From the NCBI GenBank assembly GCA_033398695.1, contig CM065801.1:107377170-107441169 (forward strand): DNA of 64,000 nt, given 5' to 3'. Positions 1 through 11,714 of this stretch are shown here, piece by piece; the stretch's first letter is position 1, and each line of letters begins with the position of its first letter. The position numbers and the translations under genes are program-made. Source of the DNA: Orobanche coerulescens (lineage: Eukaryota > Streptophyta > Magnoliopsida > Lamiales > Orobanchaceae). Under the pieces are notes generated by a model, which worked only from the letters and a program-made list of their open reading frames with translations, had not been told where the DNA came from and made no database searches.

Positions 1-29
1 AGGCCGTTTTGAGCCTATTTAGTTTACTA

Positions 30-831
30 GAAAAAATTTGTATCTAGGATGCAATTTTCAATGTAAAATTTATATGTAATGACGAAGACCGGAGGAAGAT
101 CCATTTCGAGAAGACGAAGATTCAAGATGAAGACTTGTAATTAGATTACGGAGTTTTTGTTTTCTAGGAACGGTCCATGGACCACATGTTGGTAGCAACT
201 AGGTTGTGAATGGTTGTTTCATATTGTATGAATGCCACAAACGTGCTTAAACGATTAATGTGCAAAGTGTAACGTAAATCGCGAAAATTCTCCCACGATA
301 AATTATTAAGTTTATAAGGTTTCAAGGTTTTCCTTCCCTCCATCGAGTTTTCGGGAAATTGGAATCCAAACCGGATATGCTATGCTTCCGAGTTATCGGG
401 GTAGTCGATCAGGGAGGACGGATAAATTACCGGGAGCGCATTGGATGCCTTCGGTTGGAGCAAATTTTATCCCTAGAAACCTGATAGGTTGCCGGATAAG
501 ATTCAATTGCGAAACTGATTTGGGTCGATGGTATAAATTTAACTTGTTCACGAACTATAGAAACCGTATAGGTTGAGGGGAGTGAACAAGGGGAAAAAGA
601 AGATCGAATCATCCATTTGATGGGTTGATGTTGGACACCACTTTATGAAAATTAATAGACTAGAAACCTATTCAGTTGCCCTCTATTAAGATTTATAAAG
701 AACTCGATCACCACTATGAAGTAGAGCGACGATACTTCCGGATTTCACATGGGAGTGTGTTATTCCGATAAAAATAGTGGGATCTGGGTAACAAGAATAG
801 AAAAGACCTTAATTCTATACTCAGAACATAA
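30..831 (+). repeat. 5' leader of copia A1 (non-coding)
   Basis: About 800 bases precede the gag start without a coding frame worth keeping. The same sequence, with scattered differences, precedes gag in A2 (from 44838) and A3 (47986-48272, then 57432 onward). Homology among the three copies begins close to base 30 here, so the first 30 bases are flank or a different module. The short frames at 382-576 and 427-612 recur in the copies only as non-coding leader. Confidence 0.6.
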
Positions 832-1738
832 TTGAATGAGTTACTAATTAATCTATCGTACTTAATGCAGACTCAAATCTCAAATATGACAATGAATCCA
901 CAAGCAATTCTGCTCGAAAAGAACACCTTAATGGGACCTAACTTTGTGGATTGGCTCCGCAATCTGATGATTGTCCTCAGTATAGAGGCACTGGGATACG
1001 TCTTGGAGACGGACATTCCGACGCCTCTTGTGCGGACCCGAGCCAATCAGGAAGAGATTGAAAACCACGAAAAGTGGGTTAAGGATGACGTGAAAGTCCG
1101 TGCTTATATGATGGCTTCCATGTCTAATGAGCTTCAAAGAGCTCATGAGAAAATGACTTCTGCTAGGCAGATTCTATCTCACTTAACCGAGCTTTATGGT
1201 GAGCACAGCAGAACTGCTAGATATGAGATATCCAAGCAACTGTTCGGTGCAAGGATGAAGGAAGGTGAGAAGGTTGGGGAACACGTACTCAAAATGATAT
1301 CCATGATCGAGGGATTGGAGGCTCTTGTTTTTAAAATGGATACTTCTCTCCAAACCGACCTTATCCTACAGTATCTCCCTGATTCCTTCTCACATTTTGT
1401 TATGAACTTCAACTGCAACGAGATTGCATGTAATTTAGTTGGGCTAATGAACAAACTTGTGACTGCTCAGTCTCAGATGAAGACTCCGCGGATGAAGGAG
1501 TCTAATCTTGTGATTTCTTCTAGACCTCGGAGGTCTAAGAATAAGAAGAAAAAGACCAAGAAGCGGACTGGACCGCAAGCTAAGGACCTTAAGGGTAAGG
1601 GGGCAAGGCCCCGATGGTTCCGAAGAACAAGAAGAAGAAGGATGCTTGTCTCAAGTGCGGTGAGCTGGGCCACTGGGCTAGAGACTGTCCGATTCTTCAT
1701 GGCACTTCAGGTACAGAACTTTTAGTTTTGGAAACAAA
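832..1738 (+). pseudogene. gag: copia A1 gag (nucleocapsid region), frameshifted
   Basis: The frame 832-1725 encodes a copia Gag of the UBN2 type: an early L-x-G-P-N-F-x-D-W motif (GPNFVDWLRNLMIVL) and a middle helical part ending near LILQYLPDSFSHF. The zinc knuckle CLKCGELGHWARDCP lies in another frame at 1614-1738, so the gene is broken around 1600; compared with A3 this copy has one extra G in the run before the knuckle. Gag would form the cytoplasmic virus-like particle and package the element RNA. A second frame change near 1738 leads into the protease. A Lys-rich stretch before the knuckle fits RNA binding. The start at 832 is simply the first ATG of the frame; another ATG at 880 better matches the usual copia N-terminus. 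Confidence 0.8.
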
Positions 1739-2005
1739 TTGTTCGCCATCGTATTTTCTACTTCCTGGATACTCGATTCTGGTGCTAGTTCTCATATTTG
1801 TACCGTGAATCAGGATCTGGAACAAAGTAGGAAGCTTGGAGCTGGAGAAGTTATGATCACAGTCGGAAGCGGGCATAGTGTCGAGGCAACCGACATAGGA
1901 TCTCTTCTTTTAGGTTTAGAATCCGGCTTTGTTTTGACTTTGGAAGATGTACTTGTTTTGCCCAATGTGCACAAAAATATTGTATCCATTCCGGTCATGG
2001 ACTGA
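1739..2005 (+). pseudogene. pro: copia A1 aspartic protease
   Basis: The frame contains WILDSGASSHIC, the retropepsin active-site block of copia elements (D-S-G-A), followed by the expected flap and core region with EDVLVLPNVHKNIVSIP. It ends at a TGA at 2003-2005 after PVMD, in the same frame as the integrase that resumes at 2066, so a single nonsense change separates them. The protease would cut the Gag-Pol polyprotein inside the particle. Confidence 0.8.
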
Positions 2006-2065
2006 AAAGTCTTTTAATTTTTCATTGGTGATGGTTCCTGCAAAATTTATTTTAGAAATAAACTA

Positions 2066-3075
2066 GTGGGTACTGCTACATTGTTGAATGGATTGTATCA
2101 TCTAAATCTCAGCAACAAAGTAGTTGTGAATACTATGACTAGAAAACGTGGTAGGGATGAAACCAATCAAGTTTTGAAATGGAATCTTAGACTTGGTCAT
2201 GTTGGTCAGACCAAGGTTTACAAGATGGAAAAGGATGGACTTATGGGTCCATTGGGATCGGATCCCTTTCCTACTTGTGAATCTTGCCTTAAAGGCAAAA
2301 TGACTAAGTCCCCCTTCACAGGGACTTTTGAAAGAGGCGCTAATAAACTGGGATTAATCCATACTGATGTTTGTGGTGCTTTGGAAGCAGCACATGACGG
2401 ATATCAATATTTCATTACGTTTACAGATGATCATACTAGGTATGGTTATGTATACTTAATGAAACATAAATCCGAGGCCTTTGAGAAATTCCAGGAATTC
2501 AAGGCCCTAGTCAAGAAACAAACTGGTAATCATATCAAAGTACTTCGGTCGGACCGAGGTGGCGAGTATATGAGTACGGAGTTTGACGAGTTCCTTAAGG
2601 AACATGGAATAGTTTCACAACTAACACCTCCAGGTACTCCTCAGTTAAATGGTGTGTCAGAAAGAAGGAACCGGACCTTGTTGAACATGGTCCGTTCCAT
2701 GCTGGGCTATACTGACTTACCGATTTACCTATGGGGGTATGCACTCCTGACTGCCGCTTACATCTTGAACAAACGCCCTTCCAAATCCATTCCTAAAACT
2801 CTACATGAGATGTGGGAGGGCAGAAAACCAGGTCTTAATCATATTAGGATTTGGGGATGTCCCGCCTATGTCAAGAAGACTAAGGTGGAGAAGTTGGAAG
2901 CTAGGTCCGCGAAGGGACGGTTCATTGGATTCCCGTCTGGCACGATGGGATATCTATTCTACATGCCCGAAGATCGAAAGATCGTTGTTGCTTTACAAGC
3001 ACACTTCATGGAAGATGAGTTCATTCAGGAAGGCGGAGCAGGTAGAAGTATTTCTTTAGAAGAATACAATGAAAC
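2066..3075 (+). pseudogene. int: copia A1 integrase (HHCC and DDE core), 3' truncated
   Basis: The frame starts in the GAG-pre-integrase region: histidine in LRLGHVGQTK, paired cysteines in CESCLKGK. The catalytic core follows with IHTDVCG, the second aspartate in RSDRGGEY and the glutamate region in GVSERRNRT. The end of the core (IWGCPAYVKK) and the C-terminal domain are present to about residue 330. After EEYNET the sequence departs from A2 and A3 and the remaining residues to 3205 are read-through of the LTR-like sequence. Integrase would insert the cDNA into the nucleus. This is the longest intact stretch of the A family here. Confidence 0.85.
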
Positions 3076-3077
3076 TC

Positions 3078-3706
3078 TTGTCTTGTTGTTTTCATTTTAT
3101 ATGAAAAAGATGACTTTGTGGGGTTTGATCTCATGTGACATGAGTTGTTCACACGAGGGTGGAATAAGAATAAAAGGAGTAAGACTTCTTATCTCTCCCA
3201 CATGATTTCCAACGTGAGACAAGCCTTTCAAGAGAGAGAGAAAGACTTCTTCATCTTGTTCTTCTTCTTTATGTGTTCTTGAGAGTTTTCTTAGAGAAAA
3301 ATATCAAGATATAAAGAGAGAGTAAGATTAAAACACGTAGAGTGTAGTAATCTTTACATATATAGCTTCATCACTTAGCTCTATCCGTCGGAGGATAGTA
3401 AAGTGATCGTCGTTCCAGTCGTTTCTACGATGCGTGGCAAGTAGAGACGCGGTGCTTTCGGCATTGGATCGTTCAAGGGCTTGAAGCGGAATAGATTCGT
3501 AGAGATCAAGCAAAGCTTGGGGAATAGCTCAAGAGAAGGTTACCATTTAATCAACCGACTTCAAGGGTGAGTTTCTTACAACTCTTGTTTTTCGTTTATA
3601 TATTCGTATATATGTAGCTCGATCGATCATCGTAGGGATTCGGATCGAATTAATTTTCGTTTTACCGCTTCCGTTGGGCCTTCGTTTTAGGCACCAAATC
3701 CCAACA
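3078..3706 (+). repeat. copia-type LTR sequence J1
   Basis: The block ends in TTTAGGCACCAAATCCCAACA, a common plant copia LTR end, and shares its second half with J2 (4480-4837 plus 13220-13346): the rise to GCGTGGCAAGTAGAGACG, the GGGCTT segment, and the closing ATCCCAACA. It may begin at a TG at 3079 or 3084. No clear 5-bp duplication is seen, and the sequence after 3706 is not a recognisable primer site, so solo LTR, 3' LTR of A1 after loss of RT, or fragment are all possible. Confidence 0.55.
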
Positions 3707-4837
3707 GTTATTGGCAGATGAGATCATAAGTCTTTGGCCAAAGCATTGGGGATAGTTTTATAGGATACACGAGAGTTAGTGATCTTGATTTTCATTAACT
3801 CAAACATATAATCAAGTACAGATAGGGTTTGACTGATTGTGACCCTATAACTTGATCGGGACATTTCAAAGAAGGGTTTATACATTTACTAGTATTCACG
3901 ACATAATGGTTCTTAAATGATCCCTATCATTCATTCTCAGTAAGGTTATAGTATAGGTCGCGGGACTAGCTAGGTGGTGCTATAACTCTTTGGTTCCTCC
4001 CATTACTTACTGAGACGAACCTACCGAGTTGCGCATTAGGGAGACGACGGAATAATATAAAGTGGATCTCTTTTTCTGAATTTAAGACATTGGATGTGTT
4101 ATTGAATTTATTAGATAAATTAAATCAGTCTAGTGTATTAAATAAATTACTGGGTAAATAATTTAATTCATGAATAATTATTTCTTGGAGAAATAATATA
4201 TAAGTATAATTAATTAATTAGATTAATTAATTGTATTTGAGACGAACCAAGGTGTATCAGTCGGACTGGATACACGACTTCTGTTTCAATGACCGAAACA
4301 AAACGAATCCTTCTCTATCATGGTGTAGGACGCCCCACCCACTAGTAGGTCCCTTGATGGTGACCTTGTATTCATACTTGCATGTGTTGAGGATGTTTCC
4401 TAACACTTGTGGAGAAAAGGGACGTAAGATATGATCTTATCATGATCAACCCTTAGGTGTGATGGTTGGAGGTTTGTGTTGACTTTATTATAAAAAAAAG
4501 TTCATCCTCCTCCACCTAAACTTAAAAATCGGCCATCACATATAGAATAAGAAGAGAGTTCATTTTGTTAATATTCTTACACTCTTAGAGAGAGAAAGAA
4601 AAACAAGAACAAGATATATCACTTAGAGTGCTCAAAAACTCGAGAGATCATTTCCTACTACTCTTTTCTAGCCATATCCTTAGAGGATATTTGAGTAGTT
4701 GTTGTTCCAATCATCTCCCAGTGCGTGGCTAGTAGAGACATGGTACTTTCTACGTTTGGATCATCGAGGGCTTATCAAATCGGATTTTCAGTCATCGGCA
4801 TCAACTTCAACATTCAGTCAAAAGACTTCAAGGGTAT
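3707..4837 (+). repeat. non-coding retroelement sequence leading into LTR J2 (left part)
   Basis: No coding frame is supported in 3707-4480. From about 4480 the sequence resembles J1: a TATAAAA-like box near 4490, a run of GAGAGAGAAAG, the GCGTGGCTAGTAGAGACA segment and GACTTCAAGGG. It is interrupted at 4837 by element B and resumes at 13220. The left boundary of J2 is not clear; the A+T-rich part at 4130-4230 may belong to its U3. Confidence 0.5.
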
Positions 4838-6010
4838 TGTTGCTACCCAAAATATTATCCGGAGATAGATATTGCTGGAATGGATGGGATAGCAAACAAA
4901 TGCAAGAGCACTTCCGTGAGAAAGATAAATAACACAAGATTTGTCGGGGTTGTTAGTCCCGGGCTTGAATGCTCTCGCGAGATATTATTAATACCGATAT
5001 TCGGGGATACAAGTACTAATGTAAGAATACAATTACAATGAGTGTAAAGTTTCTTGTTATCTTAGCTAGTGAGCGTGTAGATTGCCGGAAGAACCAGATT
5101 TGATGCTCTGTGAGTTCTTGTAACAAAGGTGATGAGCAGTCGCGGCGGTGAGAGATCGACCGCCTCTCACGGCGAGTATATAGCTGGATGCTTGGGCTTC
5201 GGGCTTATGAATCCCTTGGAATGCATCTAGTGGAGACTTGTCGTACGCCGATCGTCTTACGGACGAGAGATTTAGGGAGAGAAGTCTGAGATGGATTAGG
5301 TGAGATAGCCGGAGCTTGATGATATGTATGTTCTTGATGTTTAGTGAATGTATCGGAATGTGAGAGAATGTGAACTGTAGGTTCAGTCAATTTCAAACCG
5401 TAGTGGATGAGTTCTGAACCTTTTTCCAGTAGGAGGAGGTTCTCTATTTATAGGGCGTGGATATGCCGGGCGATCGCCTTCTCTGCAATATAATAATCAG
5501 GCGATCGTCTTTTAGCACATGGGCCTGTCCCCTCAAAGTCTGCAGGAGTTGCTGGCAGTGAACTGTGCGGTCCAATGGGGAGCTTACACGCGTCCTGAGT
5601 TGCTGACACGGGTGGTCCTACTGACAACTTTCGGCGCGCATGCTGGTAGGTGAGGTAGGTGGCAGGCTGTGGTCAAAGGTCTAGTCTGTCAGCAAAAGAT
5701 CTCGTCTGCTGCGAAGATCTTGTCAGCGTCTTTGGGGGAAAAGCACGTGGGTGCTTTTCTGAGATCCAGTCCTTGATGACTTTGGCGGACGATCGTCTCA
5801 ACTCGGGGCGTAGGTCGATTGTCCTTAGCCGGTCACTGGAGTAGATCGCCAGCTGCCAAATGGCGATCGCCTTGGGAGTCGATCGCTAGGTATCTGATGG
5901 TGGTTTGATATCTTCGACTTGGCGAGCTAGTCATGGTTTGACTGGAGTTGACTTGGTCGCTCAGCCTTGTAGTCGATCGCCTGTCGGGATGAATAAATCG
6001 TGACACAACA
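4838..6010 (-). repeat. 3' LTR of element B
   Basis: Matches 12034-13214 almost throughout; most differences cluster in 5180-5380. It starts TG and ends CA. Read on the minus strand, U3 comes first (6010 downward) and holds six CGATCG sites, followed by the TATA box near 5450. Confidence 0.92.
5445..5452 (-). promoter_or_regulatory. TATA box in the 3' LTR of B
   Basis: TATAAATA on the minus strand within CCCTATAAATAGAG. The same box is in the 5' LTR at 12649-12656, where it would start the genomic RNA. CGATCG palindromes lie upstream of it at 5471, 5512, 5790, 5864, 5880 and 5974, with one more at 5249 downstream. Confidence 0.75.
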
Positions 6011-6025
6011 ATTGCCCCCCAGCTC
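6011..6025 (-). other. polypurine tract of element B
   Basis: Directly inside the left LTR the minus strand reads GAGCTGGGGGGCAAT and then the LTR. This is the expected plus-strand primer and fixes the element orientation as minus. Confidence 0.8.
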
Positions 6026-6372
6026 GCTCATACATTGGAAACGTGGGGTGAGGTGGCTTTCTTGGCGATCGCTGACCTTTTGACGAGCGGCTTCGTGTTT
6101 TACTGAACTGGCGATCGTCTTTGAGCTGACATACTCTGGGTTCGGACGACCTGGTTGGCCGCTGAACTGCGCGGGAAAAAGCAATGGGCGTTGAAAAGTC
6201 TCCGCGCACGTGTCGGGCTTCTATTGGAGGACACCAACGGTCATTAATGACTCCTCGGCTGACGCGTCCTCGAAAAGACGCGTACGCGGGCCTCGAGGGG
6301 GTCAACTAGCGCGTCGTTTGAGATCCGACCCCTGAGGTTTTCCCTTATTGCAATCGGGTCCCTGCCTTCTCC

Positions 6373-6379
6373 TATAAAA
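6373..6379 (+). promoter_or_regulatory. TATA box of the antisense gene in element B
   Basis: TATAAAA within CTCCTATAAAAGGGG, 150 bases before the ATG at 6523 and on the strand opposite to the element's own transcript. The spacing allows a leader of about 120 bases. No other promoter element was identified. Confidence 0.6.
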
Positions 6380-6522
6380 GGGGCGCGGGGCTGCAGCTCC
6401 ACTCACGCGTACATTTCGGAGAAAGGACTTGCTGCCGAATTTTCTGAAGATCTTAGCGCCGATCGTCGATCGATTTCACTTTAGGGTAAGAAAAATCCTT
6501 TTCTTCTTTTCTATCTCTGTAA

Positions 6523-9184
6523 ATGGCCGGAACCTCATCATCGTTTGGAGCGGGAACTAGCTCTGCCGCCGGGACATCGGCTGCCCGGGGAGAAACTTCT
6601 TCCGTCTTCCACCTGGAGACGGCGGCTGAAGCTATTCGAGCCGGAATCGACCCGGCTGAAATTGAGGCTTTGTTCAATGAGGCCGATGTTGCTAGGGAGT
6701 CGGCTGCTGAGGAGAGACGATCGCAGATCGAGAGAGATCTGGCGATCAGGGCTTACTGGGAGCAACATAGTGATTTTGGTCGGGCCTATAGGGCCTTTGC
6801 TGAAATAATGGAGAGGTTAGCCGGTCCTACTCCGAGATTCGACTTCCGGGGATATTCGGTCGCTTATCCCTATGTGCTTCCCAAGCGGTCGCAGTATCGT
6901 GCCGCGCAGCGATCATTGTGGTCGCTCGGCCAAATACGGAGCTCGACGACCAGGAGAGATCTGGCCGTCTGGAGGACAAGATTCCATGTTCTTTCAGATG
7001 TGGACATGTTCGCGCCCGCGGAGAATGAACGAGCCGACCAGCCTCCGATGGGTATGGTCGCAGTGAGTGAGGCCGTTATGGAGGCCGCCACGCTTCCTCT
7101 ATCCTTTGCGGTCTCCCATCTGCTGCCGCTTGGAATGTGGCGCCACTTCACCGACGCCGAACGCCCGGCTCCAAATCATCTCGCACTCTCACCCTATTCG
7201 GCGGTCACCGCCCGTACCGCTCCCCGTCGCCGTTGGAGATGAATCATTTGTTTAAACCGACGGCTCACAGAGGGTTGGTCGGCGGTTACCATATTCAAGG
7301 CCGATCTGGTCGGGTGATTCATGGAGTCCCAAATAAGATACGGGCGATCGAGGCGAAGTGGTTCTGGGGTCGCCGGCAAGTGGAGAGCTTCGCGAGCGAC
7401 AATCCCACGCGAACCGGAGATCCCCATCGAATTTCGGGAGAGGAATCCCGGTAAGGGTTTAGACTCTCCCTTCGTTTGAATGCGTTTTGGACTGATCTAA
7501 TTTGATTTCTGTTTTGCAGGCTTTCATATTCCGGCGATCGAGGAGCTGCCTTTCGACTTTCTCGTTGTTTGAGAGCGAATTAGGAGCTTGTCGGACGACG
7601 ACCTAGACGCCACTCGGATCAACAAGGAGAGTCGCTGGTTGTCGGCTCGATTATTCCGCTTCCCGAGACATCTCGCGGTGCCAGGTATGAGCTTCTGCGA
7701 TCTTCACTTTCTAGGCGATCGCCTTACTTGAGAAAAGTGTCTGACCGTTAGCCGATCATCTTTAACTGCAGAGGTTCATTTCCCTCGCTTTTTGGAGCCT
7801 CCGGCGGAGATCGCTATGTCGAACCCAGGAGTCCTAGGCCGTCTTCGCCATAAGAGGTCGACTCGGGTTCCACCCGTTGCATTGCCTATAGTTCCGGAGG
7901 GGGAGCCTCGCGTGGAGCCGGAGCCTCGCGTGGAGCAGGTCGTGGTTGAGGAGGAAATTCAGGAGGAGGGGCTTCGGGCGAATCGCAAGAGGCCGAGGCC
8001 GGAAGAAACTTCGTTTCCTGCCCCGGGCGATGAAGTGCCGATCGTCGCTCCTCCGATCACCATCGTTGCTCCGGAGGGCGAGTCGCCCTCTGCGGCTTTT
8101 CTACGGGAGACGGCGATCGCGGATGCTGAGACCCCTCGAGGGAAACCGTTTTTCGGTCGGGATCCCGAGAAGGCTGAGAGGTAGATAGTATTTCCATGTT
8201 GAAAATTGCATCTGCATAGGAGTTGTATTAACCTTGTTGTTTTGATGCAGGATCCGTCGCGCAGATCCGTCTTGTCCACCAATGGTCGTGGATTTCCTGG
8301 TGAGTCGATCTCCTCGCCATTCCTGCGACATTCCTCCCTATGTCAGCAAGGCTGCTGCTGCTCTTCCGAAGGCATGGACGACTGATCTGGATGCGATCGC
8401 TCGTCAGCGATCGGCGAGTTCGATGCATGCTGTTGTCGCCCTTTCTCTTCAGACGGCGACCATGGCCGTCAGTGCCGCCCAGAGTTTGAGGCGGCCCTCC
8501 ACTATTCGCCTTCAGGAGGATCTCGAGGCGGCTCGGAAAGAGAACGCCGAGTTTGCTGACAAGATCGCGGCGATGGAGAAGGACTCCTTGGAGGCGGCCA
8601 AGCGGGCGAGCCATGAGCTTGAGCTGGAGAAGAAAGAGACTGAGAAATATCGAATGGCGGTCGACCGATTTCGGGACCAGATGCAGAGTGCCGTCCAGGC
8701 GCGGAATGTTGTTAAAGGAAAGGCCGATCGCCAGAAGGTGACGATCGCTCGGCTGACCAGCGAGCTGGCGGAGGCGAAAGAGAAGGTTGCTGCGAGGGAG
8801 GCCGAGCTCCAGGGATCGCAACAGGCGATGGCCGAGCTGAGAGGAGAGGTTGAGGCGACCAAGGCCGATCCCTTCCAAAACTTGGAGTATGTCAGCGAGT
8901 TCGCCTATTATTTGGCGTTCGCCGACTCGATCCGAGCGGCTAAGAAGGGAGGCTTGGAGGTCGGTCCTCTAGCTGAGAAGTTCAAATCATATGCATTGGA
9001 GCATCCTCTCCATTCGGCTTTCTCCTTGCCGATCTTGGACCTGGCGGACATCGGTGTGGATTTGAGCTGGTATCCGTCTCCAGACAGTCTTGCTCATCCC
9101 GATGCTCCTAAGATGAGGGACCGCGCCGAATGCCGATGGCGAAGGCCGTGCAGGCCTGAGGCGCTTCCTTTTTTACGCTTTTAG
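6523..9184 (+). pseudogene. antisense gene of element B with three introns (gypsy-type 'transposase' family), decayed
   Basis: I read four exons. Exon 1 (6523-7450) starts MAGTSSSFGAG and has two frame changes, near 7130-7240 and 7390; its later part (GGYHIQGRSGRVIHGVPNK) resembles the plant 'putative gypsy type transposon' domain from memory. Intron 1 is 7451-7519 (GTAAGG...TTTTGCAG). Exon 2 (7520-7684) has one TGA at 7570. Intron 2 is 7685-7771 (GTATGA...CTGCAG). Exon 3 (7772-8180) is Pro/Glu rich. Intron 3 is 8181-8250 (GTAGAT...GATGCAG). Exon 4 (8251-9184) encodes a long Ala/Glu/Lys/Arg-rich coiled coil, about residues 75-200 of that exon, then ends in TAG. Introns 2 and 3 join frames exactly. 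Its function is unknown; the opposite strand to gag and the private TATA box suggest independent expression. Confidence 0.7.
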
Positions 9185-10389
9185 CTTACTTTCTTTGTAG
9201 TTTGTAGCTTTCTTTTGTAGCACTTAGGCCTTCGGGCGATCATGTACTCCGATTTTTCAAGTAATGAAATGAGCATTTGTCTTTCTGACTTATCACTTGA
9301 ATGAATGGTTACTTTTAAGTCTTTGTTTGACTTTGTACAAATGTGTGAGGAGAGATCGTTGCGAGGGTAGTTCCAAATGAATTGATAAACTCATAAAGAT
9401 AACTTTTTACAACAAATTCGATCGCTGCACTACATCTGAAAAAATGACGATCTCCGTATGTGGTTGAATAGCGACGATCGTCGTGTAGGTAGTCCGCACT
9501 CTTATTGCCCCTTGTTTTCATTCACTTAGTGTAAGGAAGGGGATGAAAATAATTCCTTGAGTGAGCGGTCTTCAACATTGCCGAGTCCTCGGGGACGGTC
9601 GTCCTTCTTGAGGAACCGTGCACGATCGCGGAGTTCGATGGACCGACTCCTTGATCATGTCTTGATGCGCGAAGACATTGAGTGTCTCGTGACTCACTTT
9701 ATTATGAGGGTCCTCTGTTAGGCTGCGCCTCGCCTCGTATTTAAACGAAGGGCGTGCGGTCTCGGTCTAGAGGAGTCCTTGCGCGGGGCAGCGTCGGATG
9801 ATTCAACTCTACGCCCGCGGCTTGTTTAGCTCTGCTTCCACCTCGGCCCACCATGAAGATGGCGAACCTCGACGGTGTACGTTGAGACGGGGGTTGTGGC
9901 GCGTCGCATTGTCCGGGTTCACCATGTTAGATGATGAACCTTTGAGGGCGAGCGATCGTGTCCACTAATTAACTTTGGAGGGCCCTCAGACTACGCCGGC
10001 CTCGTATTTAAACGAAGGGCGGGCGATCTTGGCCCAAAGGGACCTTGCATGGCCTAAGCAGTCGGTTCCATCGACCACCAGGACCATGGCTGCACTCTTC
10101 CACCTCGGATCGTCATGCAGATGCCGACCTTCGACGGTGTACGTTGTGCGGGGGAGGCGATCTCGTGCCTTAGTCCATCATGTTAGATGGTGAACTGTAG
10201 ATGGCGATCGAGTCATCCGGTTTCTTGAATAAGGAAGGAGATCGGGGAGACTTCCGAGGTCTCCTTTTCTTGATTGAAGCATGTAGAGACGGTCGCCGAG
10301 GTTGATCTAGGGGTCGGCTCGTATGAGCTTTCCAGCCTGTTTTGTGTTCGACTCGGACGATCGTCCATAGAGGTAGGTAGGGATTTCGG
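9185..10389 (-). repeat. pol-less spacer of element B with a duplicated module
   Basis: No coding frame is supported here, although pol would be expected. Two diverged copies of a module of about 265 bases lie in tandem: the landmark CTCGTATTTAAACGAAGGGCG occurs at 9734 and 10001, and later landmarks GACGGTGTACGTTG and CATGTTAGATG recur at the same spacing. The first copy runs roughly 9707-9965 and the second 9978-10215. Between 9200 and 9700 I see only A+T-richer sequence with a few CGATCG sites. Confidence 0.6.
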
Positions 10390-11714
10390 CTAAACCAATA
10401 AGCTGTCCAACTTGCCCTCCTCGAACAACCTCCAGAGCTGTTTGAGGAGGTCGCGGCATTTGTTGGTGCTGTGGCCGGGACTCTTATGGTAGGCACAATA
10501 TTGATTGTTGTCCAGATGACCGTGGTCCCTTATCGCCTTTGGCTTTTTGAGCTCTTCGTGCCCCTTGATGGCATAGAAAATATGTGTCGGAGTTCTGTTG
10601 AACGTATGGAGGAGATGGGCTTCCATGTCCTCGAAAGCCTTGAGATCTCCGGGTGTCTTGGCGATCGCCTTCTTTGCTTTGGCGATCGCTATATTCTGGA
10701 CCAGAGGTGGCGTTTCCTCGTCTAAGCGGAGGGTGAGTAGCCTTTGCCTGGCCAGGAAGTTGGCAGCTTTAGCGCGGAAGATCGCGTAAGTTGGGGGAAT
10801 ATCCTTGGAGAGGTGTCTAAACATGGGAGAGTGACCGCGGAATCCCCCCATGGCCGAATAGAGAGCGAGCTCGTCACTGACGGGTTCGCCGGTGAGGAAG
10901 ATTTCGTCCACTCGGTCAATGTAATTTGCGTCTGATTCGTCTTTCCCCTGCTTGATTTTTATCATGCGGTGGGGCCTTCAGTCTGGCGACCTTCTTTGGC
11001 GAAGTATGACGTGAAGTCGTTCGCGCTTTCTTAAAAGATGTGATAGATCGCGGTGGTAGTGAGACGTACCATCTATGGGCCACCGCCCAATGTTAACGGG
11101 AAGATCCGCACTTGGTTGCATCGATGCCCCACACCTACCATGTAAATTCGGAATTTACTCGGGGTTTCTGGTCCGATCTCCCTCATACAGAGGTGTTTTG
11201 GGAGGAGCGATCGTTGTTTGTATGGGGGCAAGCTCGATGTGGACCGCGAGTGGCTCGGTCGGCCCGGCGATCTTCTTGCCGGTGCTTGCCCGGTCCAAGA
11301 GTGCTCTCATCTCGTCGAGTCGGCGTTGTATGGCGGCCATCGCCATGGCCCGATTGCTAGCGGCTCGGCGCTCGGAGCGGAGCCGAGGCGATCGAGTACC
11401 GATCTCGCGATCGGGCGGGAGTCGATGGCCGACTGCGTTCGGCTGTGAGGCGGGTAGGCGAAGTCCTCGTGACGGATTCGGATTCCGTCTTTTCAAGGTT
11501 GAGATCGAATGCCCTGGCCGCCGGATGGGTCGCGTCCCAAACGATTGAATATAGATCCGTCCGGTCGTGCGAGAGCCTTTCCTCGCGAATTGGGGCTTTC
11601 TGACGATCGCTCGTTCAGTAGCCCGCTGAATTTCCGCTTTCCCATGTGGTGGATGATTGAGGGAGTTATTGCAGGCGACGCACATGCTCTCCGTCGCTCC
11701 TCCAGGATGGCCAT
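10390..11714 (-). pseudogene. gag: gag of element B, broken by frameshifts
   Basis: The clearest block is 10390-10965, beginning MIKIKQGKDESDANYIDRV, which matches the I-K-Q-G-K-x-E-S signature at the end of the gypsy retrotransposon gag domain, and ending with a knuckle-like CAYHKSPGHSTNKC. Upstream on the minus strand, the other frames hold further Gag pieces: FPLTLGGGP, SANDFTSYFAKEG and, in 11155-11685, an Arg-rich N-terminal part ending TPLYEGDRTRNPE. Several frame changes lie between 10960 and 11160. Gag would build the particle and bind RNA; without pol it could serve only with helper enzymes, and in this state not at all. Confidence 0.75.

Larger units (their letters stand above)
1..3077 (+). 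mobile_element. Ty1/copia retrotransposon remnant A1, truncated on both sides
   Basis: Order of parts on the plus strand is leader, gag with a CCHC knuckle, aspartic protease and integrase, which is the gag-PR-IN order of Ty1/copia. Reverse transcriptase and RNase H are absent: homology to the related copies at 45 kb and 58 kb stops abruptly near position 3077 inside the integrase-RT linker, where LTR-like sequence J1 begins. No 5' LTR is visible in the window. The copy is less damaged than A2 and A3 because it keeps integrase residues they have lost. Lineage within copia was not assigned. Confidence 0.85.

Noticed and set aside
5659..5844. 61-codon frame, repeated identically at 12863-13048
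   Set aside because: It is repeated because it lies in both LTRs of B; it spans promoter sequence.
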